64,000 nucleotides of DNA, taken from assembly GCA_963795335.1 (NCBI GenBank), contig CAWCHI010000001.1, positions 558,001 through 622,000 on the forward strand, given 5' to 3'. Under the pieces are notes generated by a model that was not told the origin of the DNA, ran no database searches, and saw only the letters and a list, made by a program, of their open reading frames with translations. The first letter of the stretch is position 1, and every line of letters starts with the position of its first letter. Below, piece by piece: positions 1-8,187 of this stretch. The position numbers and the translations under genes were made by a program. Source of the DNA: Trebonia sp963795335. Its GTDB lineage: Bacteria > Actinomycetota > Actinomycetes > Streptosporangiales > Streptosporangiaceae.

Positions 1-782
1 TAGTCCGCGCGCGGAACCGGCGCCGCGCCGATCGAGGACGAAAGCGGGCCATGGAGCTGGGTGTCGATCAGCCGGCCGCTGGCCTCGCGGAACCGGACAG
101 CCATGTCGCCGATCGCGATCCGCCCCGCGTTCGACATCCGGGTGAACACGGTGTCGCCGCTGATCACCTTGCCCATGGCGATGCCGATGGACCCGCCGAC
201 GAGGTCGCCGTCCAGCCAGACCTCAGTGCTGTGGGCCCAGCCGTCCTCGTGCAGCGCCACCAGCGACGACGCCAGTTCGTCGGTGAGCCATTGCGACAGC
301 CGCCCGGCCCGGCACTCCTCGACGACCCGCTTGAACGAGGAGTTCGCCGTGGTCACCAGCTCATTGCGGGTGATCACCTTGCGCGTATCCCGCGACAGGC
401 GAATGTCGGAAAGATCGATCACCGGCCGGGGATCGGGCGACCACCACTCCGCCCAGTAGGGGTCTACGGGCACTCCGCTGCCGTCGGCCGGGCCCACGAT
501 CGCGACAGCACCGCCCGCAACGCGCCCGGCGTACTCCACCCGCTTGCCCACGCGCCGCTTGAGGCCAGGGGCCGCAAACGGGAACACCCCGCGCCGGTAG
601 GCGGCGAGCAGGCCCGCCGGGCTCAGGTCACCGCAAAACGCCACCGGCTCAAGGGGGTCTTCGCTGCTGGCGTACTCGAATGAGTTCCACCCCTGATATC
701 GCTTGGCAGGCCTTCGCCCGCAGTGGCGAAGTTGCCCAACGAGCCGCAGGGTGCTGGTCAGGCGGTCAGGCAGCAGGTTCAC
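1..782 (-). CDS. aat: Leucyl/phenylalanyl-tRNA--protein transferase (partial, runs off window start)
   Basis: This enzyme adds Leu or Phe from aminoacyl-tRNA to the N-terminus of proteins that start with Arg or Lys (N-end rule, cytosolic). Reading the minus strand from a GTG at 782 (GAGG about 6 nt upstream) gives the family signature in order: GDLSPAGLLAAYRRGVFP, then WWSPDPRPVID, then TRNELVTTANSSFKRVVEECR-like text, then HEDGWAHSTEVW with GGSIGIAMGKVISGD, then LIDTQLHG near the window edge. The last residues lie beyond position 1. One oddity is about 44 residues between the GVFP motif and WWSPDP, where typical Aat has about 8, so a loop of roughly 35 residues is inserted. The N-terminal extension of about 45 residues depends on the chosen start. 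Confidence 0.8.
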   Translation of the reverse strand, partial: MNLLPDRLTSTLRLVGQLRHCGRRPAKRYQGWNSFEYASSEDPLEPVAFCGDLSPAGLLAAYRRGVFPFAAPGLKRRVGKRVEYAGRVAGGAVAIVGPADGSGVPVDPYWAEWWSPDPRPVIDLSDIRLSRDTRKVITRNELVTTANSSFKRVVEECRAGRLSQWLTDELASSLVALHEDGWAHSTEVWLDGDLVGGSIGIAMGKVISGDTVFTRMSNAGRIAIGDMAVRFREASGRLIDTQLHGPLSSSIGAAPVPRAD

Positions 783-988
783 GTCAGGCCTCGTGTCGGT
801 TGCCGAGCGGGCCTGCCGAAGCCCGGGGCCGGCCGACGATAGATGACGACCGAATATACGCGGTGTTAATGCGCAAAGTCCGGATATAAGGCACAACTTA
901 GTAATGTGGCACGCGCACAGCGCGCTCACCAGCCCACCCGGTGGTCCGTGGTCCCATATGTGATATTTACCCCATAAACTGCCGTAAC

Positions 989-1021
989 CTGCTAAGTTGC
1001 CGGTGATTGTTGACTTAGCAG
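989..1021. promoter_or_regulatory. 9-bp inverted repeat upstream of membrane-protein gene
   Basis: The arms CTGCTAAGT (989-997) and ACTTAGCAG (1013-1021) are perfect inverted repeats with a 15-nt spacer. They lie about 50 bp before the start at 1070, in the divergent region between aat and the membrane-protein gene. This could be an operator or a leader hairpin. No adjacent regulator gene points to a binder. Confidence 0.4.
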
Positions 1022-1069
1022 TGTCGGAGAGTGCGTGATTGTTCGGACCAGCGAGTTCGGGTGCGTTAG

Positions 1070-2776
1070 ATGTCCGCTAGTCAGCTGACCGGTCGCACCC
1101 GCTCGGCCCGTTACCGGGAGCGGTGGAGGCAGGGCGCACACCGGTCCGCGCGATCGACCCGGAGCCGGGAGTGGCTGCTCTGGGCGGGTGCCACGGCAGT
1201 CATCGGGGCCGTGCTGATGTTCTGCTACCTGCGCGTCGCCGGAGTCACCGCGCTGAACTCCGATGCCGCCGGGATCGTCTTGCAGGCGTCCGACGTGCTG
1301 CACGGGAACGTGCTGATGCACGGCTGGATAGACACCGACGTCTCGTTCTTCACCACCGAGCTGCCCGAGTACATGGCCGTGACGGCGGTGGCCGGCGTCC
1401 GCCCGGAAGTGGTGCACATCTGTGCCGCGCTGACCTACACGCTGCTGGTCGTGCTGGCCGCCCTCGTCGCCCGCGGCCGGTCCCGCGGAGCGGAAGGCGT
1501 GGTCCGCGCCCTGCTGGCGGCCGGGATCATGCTCGCCCCGCAGGCGGGCTCACCGACCGAGACCCTGGTGCTGCTGGGCAGTCCCGACCACATCGGTACC
1601 GCGGTGCCCCTGCTGCTGCTCCTGCTCCTGCTGGACCGGCCGGAGCCCCGCTGGTACGTCCCGGCCGGCGCGGGCCTCCTGCTGGCGTGGTCCATCATCG
1701 GTGACCCACTGGTGGAGGTCATCGGGGTCATCCCGCTGGTGCTCGCCTGCCTGCTGCGGGCAGGACGGGTCGTCGCGGCGCGCCAGCGCGAACCGGGGAC
1801 ATGGCGCGGGGTCGGCTACGAGGCGTCGATCGCCGCGGCGGCGGTCCTCGCCGTCCCGGCCGCCTCCTTCGGGTACCGCGTGATCAGGCACTTCGGCGGT
1901 TACCAGGTTGGCCCGGCGCTGTACGGCAAGGTGTCATGGCAGACGGTGCGGCAGAACGTGCCCTGGGCCTGGCGGAGCGTCCTGTCGCTGTTCAGCGCGA
2001 ACTACCCCGGCGCCACAGGCACGTGGAACGTGATCTCGGCGCTGCTGCACCTGGCGGTGGTGGCGGCCGCGGTCGCCGGGGTCGCTCTCGCCCTCTGGCA
2101 GCTGGCCCGCCCCGCACGCGCCGCCCGGCTCGGTGACCGGATCGCTGACGTGCTCGTGCTCGCCATCGCGGCGAACATGGCGGCGTACCTCCTGCTGGTC
2201 GACATCACCGGCTTGTGGGACGCCCACGAGATCGCGCCGGTACTGCCGCTCGGTGCCGCCCTGGCGGGCCGGGTCCTCGGCGGCCCGTTGCTGCGGTTCC
2301 GCCCGCGCGGCAAGCCGGTCCTGGTCCCGGTCCTGGCCGCCGGCCTCGCCGTCTACGCCGTCCTGCTCGGCGGCGCCTTCTCTGCCTCCCCGCAGGCCGC
2401 ACCGCAGAACGTCCAGCTCGCCGCCTGGCTCAGAGACCACCACCTGGTCCACGGAATGTCCAGTTACTGGATGGCAGCCAGCACGGTGGTGGAGAACGAC
2501 GCCCAGACCACCATGATCTCCGTCTCGATCCACGGGGCTCGGCACGTGCTGGCACCCGACTCGTGGGAGCAGAACGTGGGGCTGGCCAACGCGGCCACGC
2601 ACACCGCGAACTTCTACGTCGTCCAGCAGACCGAGCCATCGGCGGCAGCCAAGCAGCATGTCGCCCTGAAGGTGTTCGGCCAGCCAGCCCACGTCTATCA
2701 ATTCCAGTCGTACACCATCATGGTCTGGTCCAGGAACCTGCTCGGCAAGCTGGAAGGCCCGCCACCCGTCCCCTAA
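1070..2776 (+). CDS. Polytopic membrane protein, GT-C glycosyltransferase-like
   Basis: A 568-residue integral membrane protein. A basic, Ser/Arg-rich cytoplasmic N-terminus of about 45 residues is followed by about ten hydrophobic helices and a hydrophilic C-terminal segment of about 130 residues. After the first helix comes an extracytoplasmic loop with LNSDAAG and HGWIDTDVSFFTTELPEY, which resembles the acidic first loop of polyprenyl-phosphate-dependent GT-C enzymes. I do not recognise a specific family, and a transporter is not excluded. No good Shine-Dalgarno sequence precedes the ATG. It stands alone between aat and a lipoprotein gene. Confidence 0.55.
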   Translation: MSASQLTGRTRSARYRERWRQGAHRSARSTRSREWLLWAGATAVIGAVLMFCYLRVAGVTALNSDAAGIVLQASDVLHGNVLMHGWIDTDVSFFTTELPEYMAVTAVAGVRPEVVHICAALTYTLLVVLAALVARGRSRGAEGVVRALLAAGIMLAPQAGSPTETLVLLGSPDHIGTAVPLLLLLLLLDRPEPRWYVPAGAGLLLAWSIIGDPLVEVIGVIPLVLACLLRAGRVVAARQREPGTWRGVGYEASIAAAAVLAVPAASFGYRVIRHFGGYQVGPALYGKVSWQTVRQNVPWAWRSVLSLFSANYPGATGTWNVISALLHLAVVAAAVAGVALALWQLARPARAARLGDRIADVLVLAIAANMAAYLLLVDITGLWDAHEIAPVLPLGAALAGRVLGGPLLRFRPRGKPVLVPVLAAGLAVYAVLLGGAFSASPQAAPQNVQLAAWLRDHHLVHGMSSYWMAASTVVENDAQTTMISVSIHGARHVLAPDSWEQNVGLANAATHTANFYVVQQTEPSAAAKQHVALKVFGQPAHVYQFQSYTIMVWSRNLLGKLEGPPPVP

Positions 2777-2927
2777 CCGAAGTCACCGGGTCGGCGCTCA
2801 AGCGGTGAGTCGTGCTGTGCTTCAGTTGACAATCGGGCCGTTTAGCCATTGAGTGACCTGCGGGGCCCACCTGGTGCGCCCTATTCGATTCGCAGCACGG
2901 CTTACAGCAAAGGGGGGGAAGTCGGCC

Positions 2928-3521
2928 ATGCGAATTCTCATGACCTGGGTGCGCCCGCTGGGGATCAGTGCCGTCCTCGCGGCAGCAGCCGGGCTCACGG
3001 CCTGCTCCAGCCCGGCAAGCCAGCCGGCTCAGGCGAATGCGAGCCCGGCTGCGACGACATCGCCCGCCAGCGCCACCGCCACGGCCCCGCCCACGAGCGC
3101 AAGCCCTGTAGCGAGGATAAGTCCGAGCGCGAGCCCGAGCGCGACCGGCGCCCAGAACCTGACCCTGACCGACGCGGTCCGCGCGCAACTCACCGCTGCC
3201 GCGGCCCGGCTGAACGGCCTGCCCGCATCGGCCTACCTCGGCCTCGTCCACGGGATGAGCTACTACGGCTACGACCCCGCCACGAGAACCTACTGGGCTG
3301 GCGCAGCCCTTGACCCGAGCCCCTCCTCCCAGCGGGCCCAGGTCTCGGTCCAGGACGACGGCGGGTACTACATCTTCGAGGAGCCGGCTGGCCGTACCTG
3401 GACCGCGGCCGCTGAGGGGCTGGCCGGCATCGAGGGCACCAAGTGCTCGGTCCATCCCCCGCCCGCACTCGTGGCCTTGTGGCACTGGCCTGCCTGCGCC
3501 TGTCATCCCGCCGGGAGCTGA
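2928..3521 (+). CDS. Putative lipoprotein with Ser/Thr/Pro-rich linker
   Basis: A 197-residue secreted lipoprotein. The ATG at 2928 follows the purine run AAGGGGGGGAA and opens a signal peptide ending in the lipobox LTAC, so Cys is the likely lipidated residue (about residue 25). Next come about 45 residues of Ala/Ser/Thr/Pro linker and a C-terminal domain of about 120 residues containing YYGYDPATRTYWAGA and a Cys-rich end (CSVH, CACHP). A TTGACA hexamer at 2826 could be a -35 element. Function is unknown. I chose this start over upstream in-frame starts because only here do the signal peptide and ribosome site agree. Confidence 0.7.
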   Translation: MRILMTWVRPLGISAVLAAAAGLTACSSPASQPAQANASPAATTSPASATATAPPTSASPVARISPSASPSATGAQNLTLTDAVRAQLTAAAARLNGLPASAYLGLVHGMSYYGYDPATRTYWAGAALDPSPSSQRAQVSVQDDGGYYIFEEPAGRTWTAAAEGLAGIEGTKCSVHPPPALVALWHWPACACHPAGS

Positions 3522-3673
3522 CGGGCCCGCCACGGCCAGGGGCCGGGCCGGCAACTGAGAAATAACTCATTACCTGTGTAGAGTCATTCCCCAGGGTTGC
3601 CGGTGATAATTCGGTTGTGACGCGTGGCGGGCAAGTCTCCCAGCATGGTCCGGGGCCGACCCAGCAGGAGGCG

Positions 3674-5020
3674 ATGACACTGAGCGTTGCGCCGCCCCCG
3701 GCGCCCCGGCCGCGCCCGGTTATGGTGGACGTGTGTGCCGCGCTGGCCGGACTCGGCTTCGGCGCCGTCCTCGCCTCGGTCATCCTGGGCGAGTCCCGCG
3801 GGTCGCTCGCCGCGCCGGGCGGGCTGCTGTCGGCCGCTGGACGGCTCGCCGGGTTTACCGGGACCTACCTCATCTTGATCATGGTGCTGCTGATCGCCCG
3901 GCTGCCCTGGCTGGAAAGCTCGGTCGGCCAGGACCGGCTGGTCCGCTGGCACCGGCGGCTCGCGCCCTGGTCGATCAGCCTCATCACGGCCCACGTGGTG
4001 CTGATCACGCTTGGCTACGCGCAGGCCTCGAGTACCGGGGCCTTGCACGAGCTGTGGGTGCTGGTGACGTCCTACCGGGACATGCTGGCCGCGACGGTCG
4101 GCTTCGGCCTGCTGATCATGGCCGGGATCAGCTCCTACCGGCATGTCCGGCGTCAGCTCCGGTACGAGACATGGTGGGTCATTCACCTTTACCTGTACCT
4201 CGCGCTGGCGCTGGCCTTCGCGCACCAGATCTTCACCGGCGTCTCCTTCATCGGCCACCCGCTGGTGCGGGCGCTGTGGATCGTGGTCTGGGCCGCCACG
4301 GCGGGGATGGTGCTGGTGTTCCGGGTCGCGCAGCCGATCTGGCGGAGCCTGCGGCACCAGCTCCGGGTCGTAGAAGTCCGCCAGGAGGCACCGGGGGTCG
4401 TCTCGGTGGTCTGCCGGGGGCGGCACCTCGACCGGCTGGCGGTGTCCGGCGGCCAGTTCTTCCACTGGCACTTCCTCACCAAGGGACTTTGGTGGCAGGG
4501 ACACCCGTACTCGCTGTCCGCCCTGCCGCGGCCGCCCTACATCCGGGTCACCATCAAGGGGCTCGGCGACCAGAGCCGGGCGGCGGCCCGCCTGCGTCCG
4601 GGCACGCGGGTCGCCATCGAGGGCCCCTACGGCACGTTCACCGATCACACGCGGCGGCGCGAAGGGGTTGCCCTGTTCGCCGCCGGGGTCGGCATCACCC
4701 CGGTGCGCGCGCTGCTCGAGGATCTGCCGGCCGGGGTCGACGTGGTGGTGGTGGTCCGCGCGTCGACCCCGGCGGACCTGGTGCACCGGGACGAGGTGGC
4801 CGCCCTGGTCCGCCAGCGCCGCGGCCGGCTCCAGGAGATCGTCGGCTCGCGGCACAACGTCCGGCTGGGTGCCCGGGCCCTGCGATCCCTGGTGCCCGAT
4901 ATCGCCTACCGCGACGTGTACATCTGCGGGCCCGGCGGGTTCAGTGCGGAGATCGCCGCCGCCGCGCAGCAGCTCGGGACGGCCCCCGGGCAGATTCACA
5001 CCGAGACGTTCGGGTTCTGA
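3674..5020 (+). CDS. Ferric-reductase-like transmembrane flavocytochrome (FAD/NAD(P)H)
   Basis: This membrane oxidoreductase likely moves electrons from cytosolic NAD(P)H through FAD and two b hemes to the outer face. The N-terminal half has about six helices with paired His residues (RWHRRLAPW, ITAHVV, SYRHVRR, WVIHLYLYL, AFAHQIF), as in ferric-reductase-like domains. The C-terminal half is an FNR module: HPYSLS for FAD, GPYGTF, AAGVGITPVRALLE for nucleotide binding, and CGPGGFSAEI. I start at the ATG at 3674 behind a perfect AGGAGG rather than the GTG at 3617. It is followed 49 nt later by an FMN-binding protein and then ApbE, so its natural electron acceptor is probably the flavinylated neighbour. 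Confidence 0.85.
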   Translation: MTLSVAPPPAPRPRPVMVDVCAALAGLGFGAVLASVILGESRGSLAAPGGLLSAAGRLAGFTGTYLILIMVLLIARLPWLESSVGQDRLVRWHRRLAPWSISLITAHVVLITLGYAQASSTGALHELWVLVTSYRDMLAATVGFGLLIMAGISSYRHVRRQLRYETWWVIHLYLYLALALAFAHQIFTGVSFIGHPLVRALWIVVWAATAGMVLVFRVAQPIWRSLRHQLRVVEVRQEAPGVVSVVCRGRHLDRLAVSGGQFFHWHFLTKGLWWQGHPYSLSALPRPPYIRVTIKGLGDQSRAAARLRPGTRVAIEGPYGTFTDHTRRREGVALFAAGVGITPVRALLEDLPAGVDVVVVVRASTPADLVHRDEVAALVRQRRGRLQEIVGSRHNVRLGARALRSLVPDIAYRDVYICGPGGFSAEIAAAAQQLGTAPGQIHTETFGF

Positions 5021-5069
5021 TGCCGGAAAGGGGCAGACTGCAGATGCGCAGCAGCGAAGGCCTGGCGCG

Positions 5070-5591
5070 ATGAAGCGGGCACCGATTGTCATCACGGCAA
5101 CCGTGCTCGGCCTTATCGGGGTGCTTGAGTTCCACTCCCGGTCGTCGGCCATCAGCATCTCGGCGATTCCGGCGGCGGGCTCAGCCGCGGCCAGCCCGGC
5201 GGTGTCAGCCCCGGCGGCGGGTGGCACAGGGACGGCGGCCGCGTCCAAGGGCAAGCCGAAGGCCAGGGCCGCCGCGCCCAAGGCGAGCCCGCACAACGCT
5301 ACGAGCGCCACCAGGACGGCTGTCGGGCCCCAGGTGAACTACAGCTGGGGCGTGCTGTCGGTTTCCGTCACCGTATCCGGGAGCAAGCTCACCAAGGTCG
5401 GGATCGCCTCCCTGGACGACGGCGGGAACCCCCGCTCGCAGTACATCGACCAGTCCTCCATCCCACTGCTTGAGCAGCAGGCGATGGCGGCGCAGGGCGC
5501 CAACATCCAGGGCGTGTCCGGGGCCAGCTACACCAGCGCCGGGTTCAAGCAGTCGCTGCAGGCCGCGCTGCAGCAGCTGGGCACGGGGTGA
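5070..5591 (+). CDS. FMN-binding domain protein (covalently flavinylated electron carrier)
   Basis: A 173-residue extracytoplasmic protein with an N-terminal signal/anchor helix, an Ala/Pro/Lys-rich linker of about 60 residues and one FMN-binding domain (PF04205 type). Near the C-terminus the motif SGASYTS matches the ApbE target consensus. The Thr at about residue 155 would carry FMN through a phosphoester bond. In this family the flavin relays electrons outside the membrane. The gene sits between the flavocytochrome that can reduce it and the ApbE enzyme that can modify it, with short spacers on both sides, so a single operon is likely. Confidence 0.85.
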   Translation: MKRAPIVITATVLGLIGVLEFHSRSSAISISAIPAAGSAAASPAVSAPAAGGTGTAAASKGKPKARAAAPKASPHNATSATRTAVGPQVNYSWGVLSVSVTVSGSKLTKVGIASLDDGGNPRSQYIDQSSIPLLEQQAMAAQGANIQGVSGASYTSAGFKQSLQAALQQLGTG

Positions 5592-5658
5592 CGCCGCCCC
5601 CGGGTGAAGCGGCCGGGCCGGCCCGCCGCCCGTCCACCTCGTCCACCACCTGGAAGAC

Positions 5659-6408
5659 GTGATGGGCACGATCGTGGTCATCGACGTCTACGCTGCCCCC
5701 GGTGAGGCCACCCGGGCGGCAAGCCAGGAGATCAGCGGGCAGCTCGCCAGCGCGGTGGCCAGGTTGCACCAGGCCGACGCGACCTTCAGCACCTGGAAGC
5801 CCGAGAGCCCCGTCAGCCGGCTGCGCCGGGGCGAGCTCACCAGCGCCGAGGTCCCCCCTCAGCTGGCCGAGATCCTGGACCGCTGCGCGGTGGCGCGCGA
5901 CCTGTCCGGCGGGTGGTTCGACCCGTGGGCCGTGCCCGGCGGGTTCGACCCGTCCGGCTACGTTAAGGGCTGGGCGGCGCAGCACGCGCTCGCCGCGTTC
6001 CGCTCCAGCGCCATCCGCGGCGTCCTGGTCAACGCCGCCGGAGACATCGCGAGCAGCGGCGGCCTCGCCGAAGGCACGCCCTTCAGGATCGGCATCGCTG
6101 ACCCGCGGGCACCGCTCCGCCTGGCCGAGATCGTCGAGCTGACCGGCGCGATCGCCACCTCGGGAACCTACGAGCGGGGCGAGCACCTCATCGACCCATC
6201 CTCGGGGCGGCCGGCCGCGCGCGCCGCCTCGGCCAGCGTGACCGGACCCGACCTCGGCCTCGCGGACGCCCTGGCCACCGCCCTGGCGGTGGCCGGGGAG
6301 CCCGGCCTCGGGCTGATCGACGCCCTCGACGGCTACGAGGCGCTCGTCATCAACGCGGATGGCAGCAAGCGACGAACGAAGCGGTTTCCAGCCGTCCCGC
6401 CACACTAG
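5659..6408 (+). CDS. apbE: FAD:protein FMN transferase, ApbE family
   Basis: This Mg-dependent enzyme transfers FMN from FAD to Thr in target proteins. The 249-residue product shows ApbE landmarks: MGTIVVIDV at the N-terminus, a FSTWKPESPVSRLRRGE segment, GWFDPWA, GGFDPSGYVKGWAAQ, VNAAGDIASSG, IATSGTYERGEHLIDPSSG and a C-terminal ADALATAL helix. The frame opens just upstream, so the GTG at 5659 (or ATG at 5662) is the only practical start. That leaves no signal peptide, so action in the cytosol or a slightly truncated N-terminus should be considered. It is third in the flavocytochrome / FMN-binding operon, whose middle product is its obvious substrate. Confidence 0.88.
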   Translation: MMGTIVVIDVYAAPGEATRAASQEISGQLASAVARLHQADATFSTWKPESPVSRLRRGELTSAEVPPQLAEILDRCAVARDLSGGWFDPWAVPGGFDPSGYVKGWAAQHALAAFRSSAIRGVLVNAAGDIASSGGLAEGTPFRIGIADPRAPLRLAEIVELTGAIATSGTYERGEHLIDPSSGRPAARAASASVTGPDLGLADALATALAVAGEPGLGLIDALDGYEALVINADGSKRRTKRFPAVPPH

Positions 6409-6690
6409 CTATGAGGGAATTCAGAGCATCTAAGTGTGACGTGCAGATGAAGATCGGCGAGCCTCGAAAGCCTGGTGGCATATCGTAACATTTGGTGCGG
6501 GCGACCGCGCTTGCGCACAGATTTCGCTGGAAGCCGCAACTAACTGGGCCGGGGTGCGGGTATCGGATCGTAGCGATTCCTTTACTCAGCGCGAGTGGCT
6601 TCTTGCATGACTGAGCTACGCGGGAGGTATGCAGCATGTCGCGAAGGGTGCCCCATGACGGGCTAGGTCCTGAGTGGCCTAACGAGCCCG

Positions 6691-8187
6691 ATGACGGGCA
6701 GGCCCACGGGGCGCCAGGGCGCTCCGCGCAACGGCAACGGCAACGGTGTTCTCGGTCAAGATCAGCAGCAATACGGCCAGTACGGCCAGTACGGCCAGTA
6801 CGGGCCGCCGCCTGGCCGCGGCGCGGGTTACAACAACCAGCGGACGCAGACGTACCACTACCAGGGCGGCGGCCCCACGTCCCGGGGGAACGGTGACCCT
6901 CGCGGCTACCAGGGGTACAACGGCGACTCGCGCGGCTACCAGGACGGGCGCGGGCAGGGGAACATGCGCCGCCATGAGGAACCGCAGCGGTACGACGACC
7001 AGGGTGGCGAAGACCAGGGACACCGCGAGCAGCGCAAGGTGCGCTTGCGCCGGACCCGCCGGTTCTTCCGCCGCCGCTCCGTCCGGATCGGCAGCGCCGT
7101 GATCGCGCTCTTCCTCCTCTTTGTCCTGTTCTCCGCCGGCCAGGCGACGTTCAAGAACAACGGCCAGGGCGCGTCGGCGAACCTCGCGGAATGGGCCAGG
7201 GACCACTACCTCGGCCCGGTGGTGACCTTTGGCGAGTGGCTGTCCTACAACCCGCCGCCGAAGGGCGGCAAGCCAGCGTTCTCACTCGCCGTGCCGAGCG
7301 GCGAGGCGGTCAGCCCGGGCAAGCCGGCGAAGAGCACGGCCAAGAGCGCGTTCGTGCCCGACATCCCGGCCACGCTCAAGTCCCTGGCGGGCTCGCCGAT
7401 CGCGGGCGAGGGCCAGTGGCGGGTGGTGGAGACGGTCAAGGGCGAGCCGGCCCTCCTGACCACGTTCCTGCGCGACGCCACGTACACGTCCCAGGTCAAC
7501 GGGGTCGCGTCGATCGACCAGCGGCTGGTCAAGTTCTCCCTCCGCCCGGGCACGGAAGACCCGGGGACCAGCCAGGACTGGGGCGTGCCGGCGTACATCC
7601 CGGCCGGGCAGCGCACAGGGCTGCTCGCCACGTTCAACGGGGGGTTCAAGCTCGACTCGGCGGGCGGCGGCTTCTACCTGAACGGCATTTACCACGGTTC
7701 GCTGGTGAATGGAACCGCGTCGATCGTCTACTACAAGAACGGCACGATCAAGATCGGCGAGTGGGGCCGGGACTTCACGATGAACTCGTCGGTCGCCGGT
7801 GTCCGGCAGAACCTCAAGCTGCTGGTGGACCACGGCAAGGTGTCCGCCAGCGCCAACTCGGACGTGGTGTCCGCCTGGGGCGCGACGCTCGGTGGCGGGT
7901 ACTACGTCTGGCGGTCGGGGATCGGCATCACCAAGGACGGCCGGGTGGTCTACGTCTACGGCCCGGCGCTCGACGCCCAGGATCTGGGCCTGCTGCTGCA
8001 GCGGGCCGGGGCGGTCGAGGGCATGCAGATGGACATCAACCCGGCCTGGATGAAGTTCGACTACTACCAGGCCAAGGGGAAGTCAGCCGACCCCACCCCA
8101 CTGCCGCTGCTGCCCACGCAGCAGCCGAGCCCGTACTCCTACTACACCCCGTCCACCCGCGACTTCACCGCGGTCTACGCACGGTGA
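6691..8187 (+). CDS. Phosphodiester glycosidase (NAGPA/DUF2233-like) membrane-anchored protein
   Basis: A 498-residue protein. The N-terminus of about 110 residues is Gly/Gln/Tyr/Arg-rich and disordered, with a QYG repeat. One transmembrane helix (about 125-150) follows an Arg-rich stop-transfer segment, and the extracytoplasmic domain then carries NAGPA-type landmarks: ATFNGGFKLDSAGGGFYLNG, a GTIKIGEWGRD strand, VYVYGPALDAQDLG and GAVEGMQMDINPAW. The family cleaves phosphodiester-linked sugars, so a wall-glycan role is plausible but unproven. A better ribosome site (GGGAGGT, ATG at 6636) precedes another frame that runs into this one near 6700, so the true N-terminus may be 18 residues longer and hidden by a one-base error. 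It is coupled to the next gene by a GTGA overlap. Confidence 0.75.
   Translation: MTGRPTGRQGAPRNGNGNGVLGQDQQQYGQYGQYGQYGPPPGRGAGYNNQRTQTYHYQGGGPTSRGNGDPRGYQGYNGDSRGYQDGRGQGNMRRHEEPQRYDDQGGEDQGHREQRKVRLRRTRRFFRRRSVRIGSAVIALFLLFVLFSAGQATFKNNGQGASANLAEWARDHYLGPVVTFGEWLSYNPPPKGGKPAFSLAVPSGEAVSPGKPAKSTAKSAFVPDIPATLKSLAGSPIAGEGQWRVVETVKGEPALLTTFLRDATYTSQVNGVASIDQRLVKFSLRPGTEDPGTSQDWGVPAYIPAGQRTGLLATFNGGFKLDSAGGGFYLNGIYHGSLVNGTASIVYYKNGTIKIGEWGRDFTMNSSVAGVRQNLKLLVDHGKVSASANSDVVSAWGATLGGGYYVWRSGIGITKDGRVVYVYGPALDAQDLGLLLQRAGAVEGMQMDINPAWMKFDYYQAKGKSADPTPLPLLPTQQPSPYSYYTPSTRDFTAVYAR
6772..6798 (+). repeat. Three perfect 9-bp tandem repeats (TACGGCCAG)
   Basis: Three head-to-tail copies of TACGGCCAG encode Tyr-Gly-Gln repeats in the disordered N-terminus of the NAGPA-like protein. 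The in-frame unit can change copy number without breaking the gene. Confidence 0.9.
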
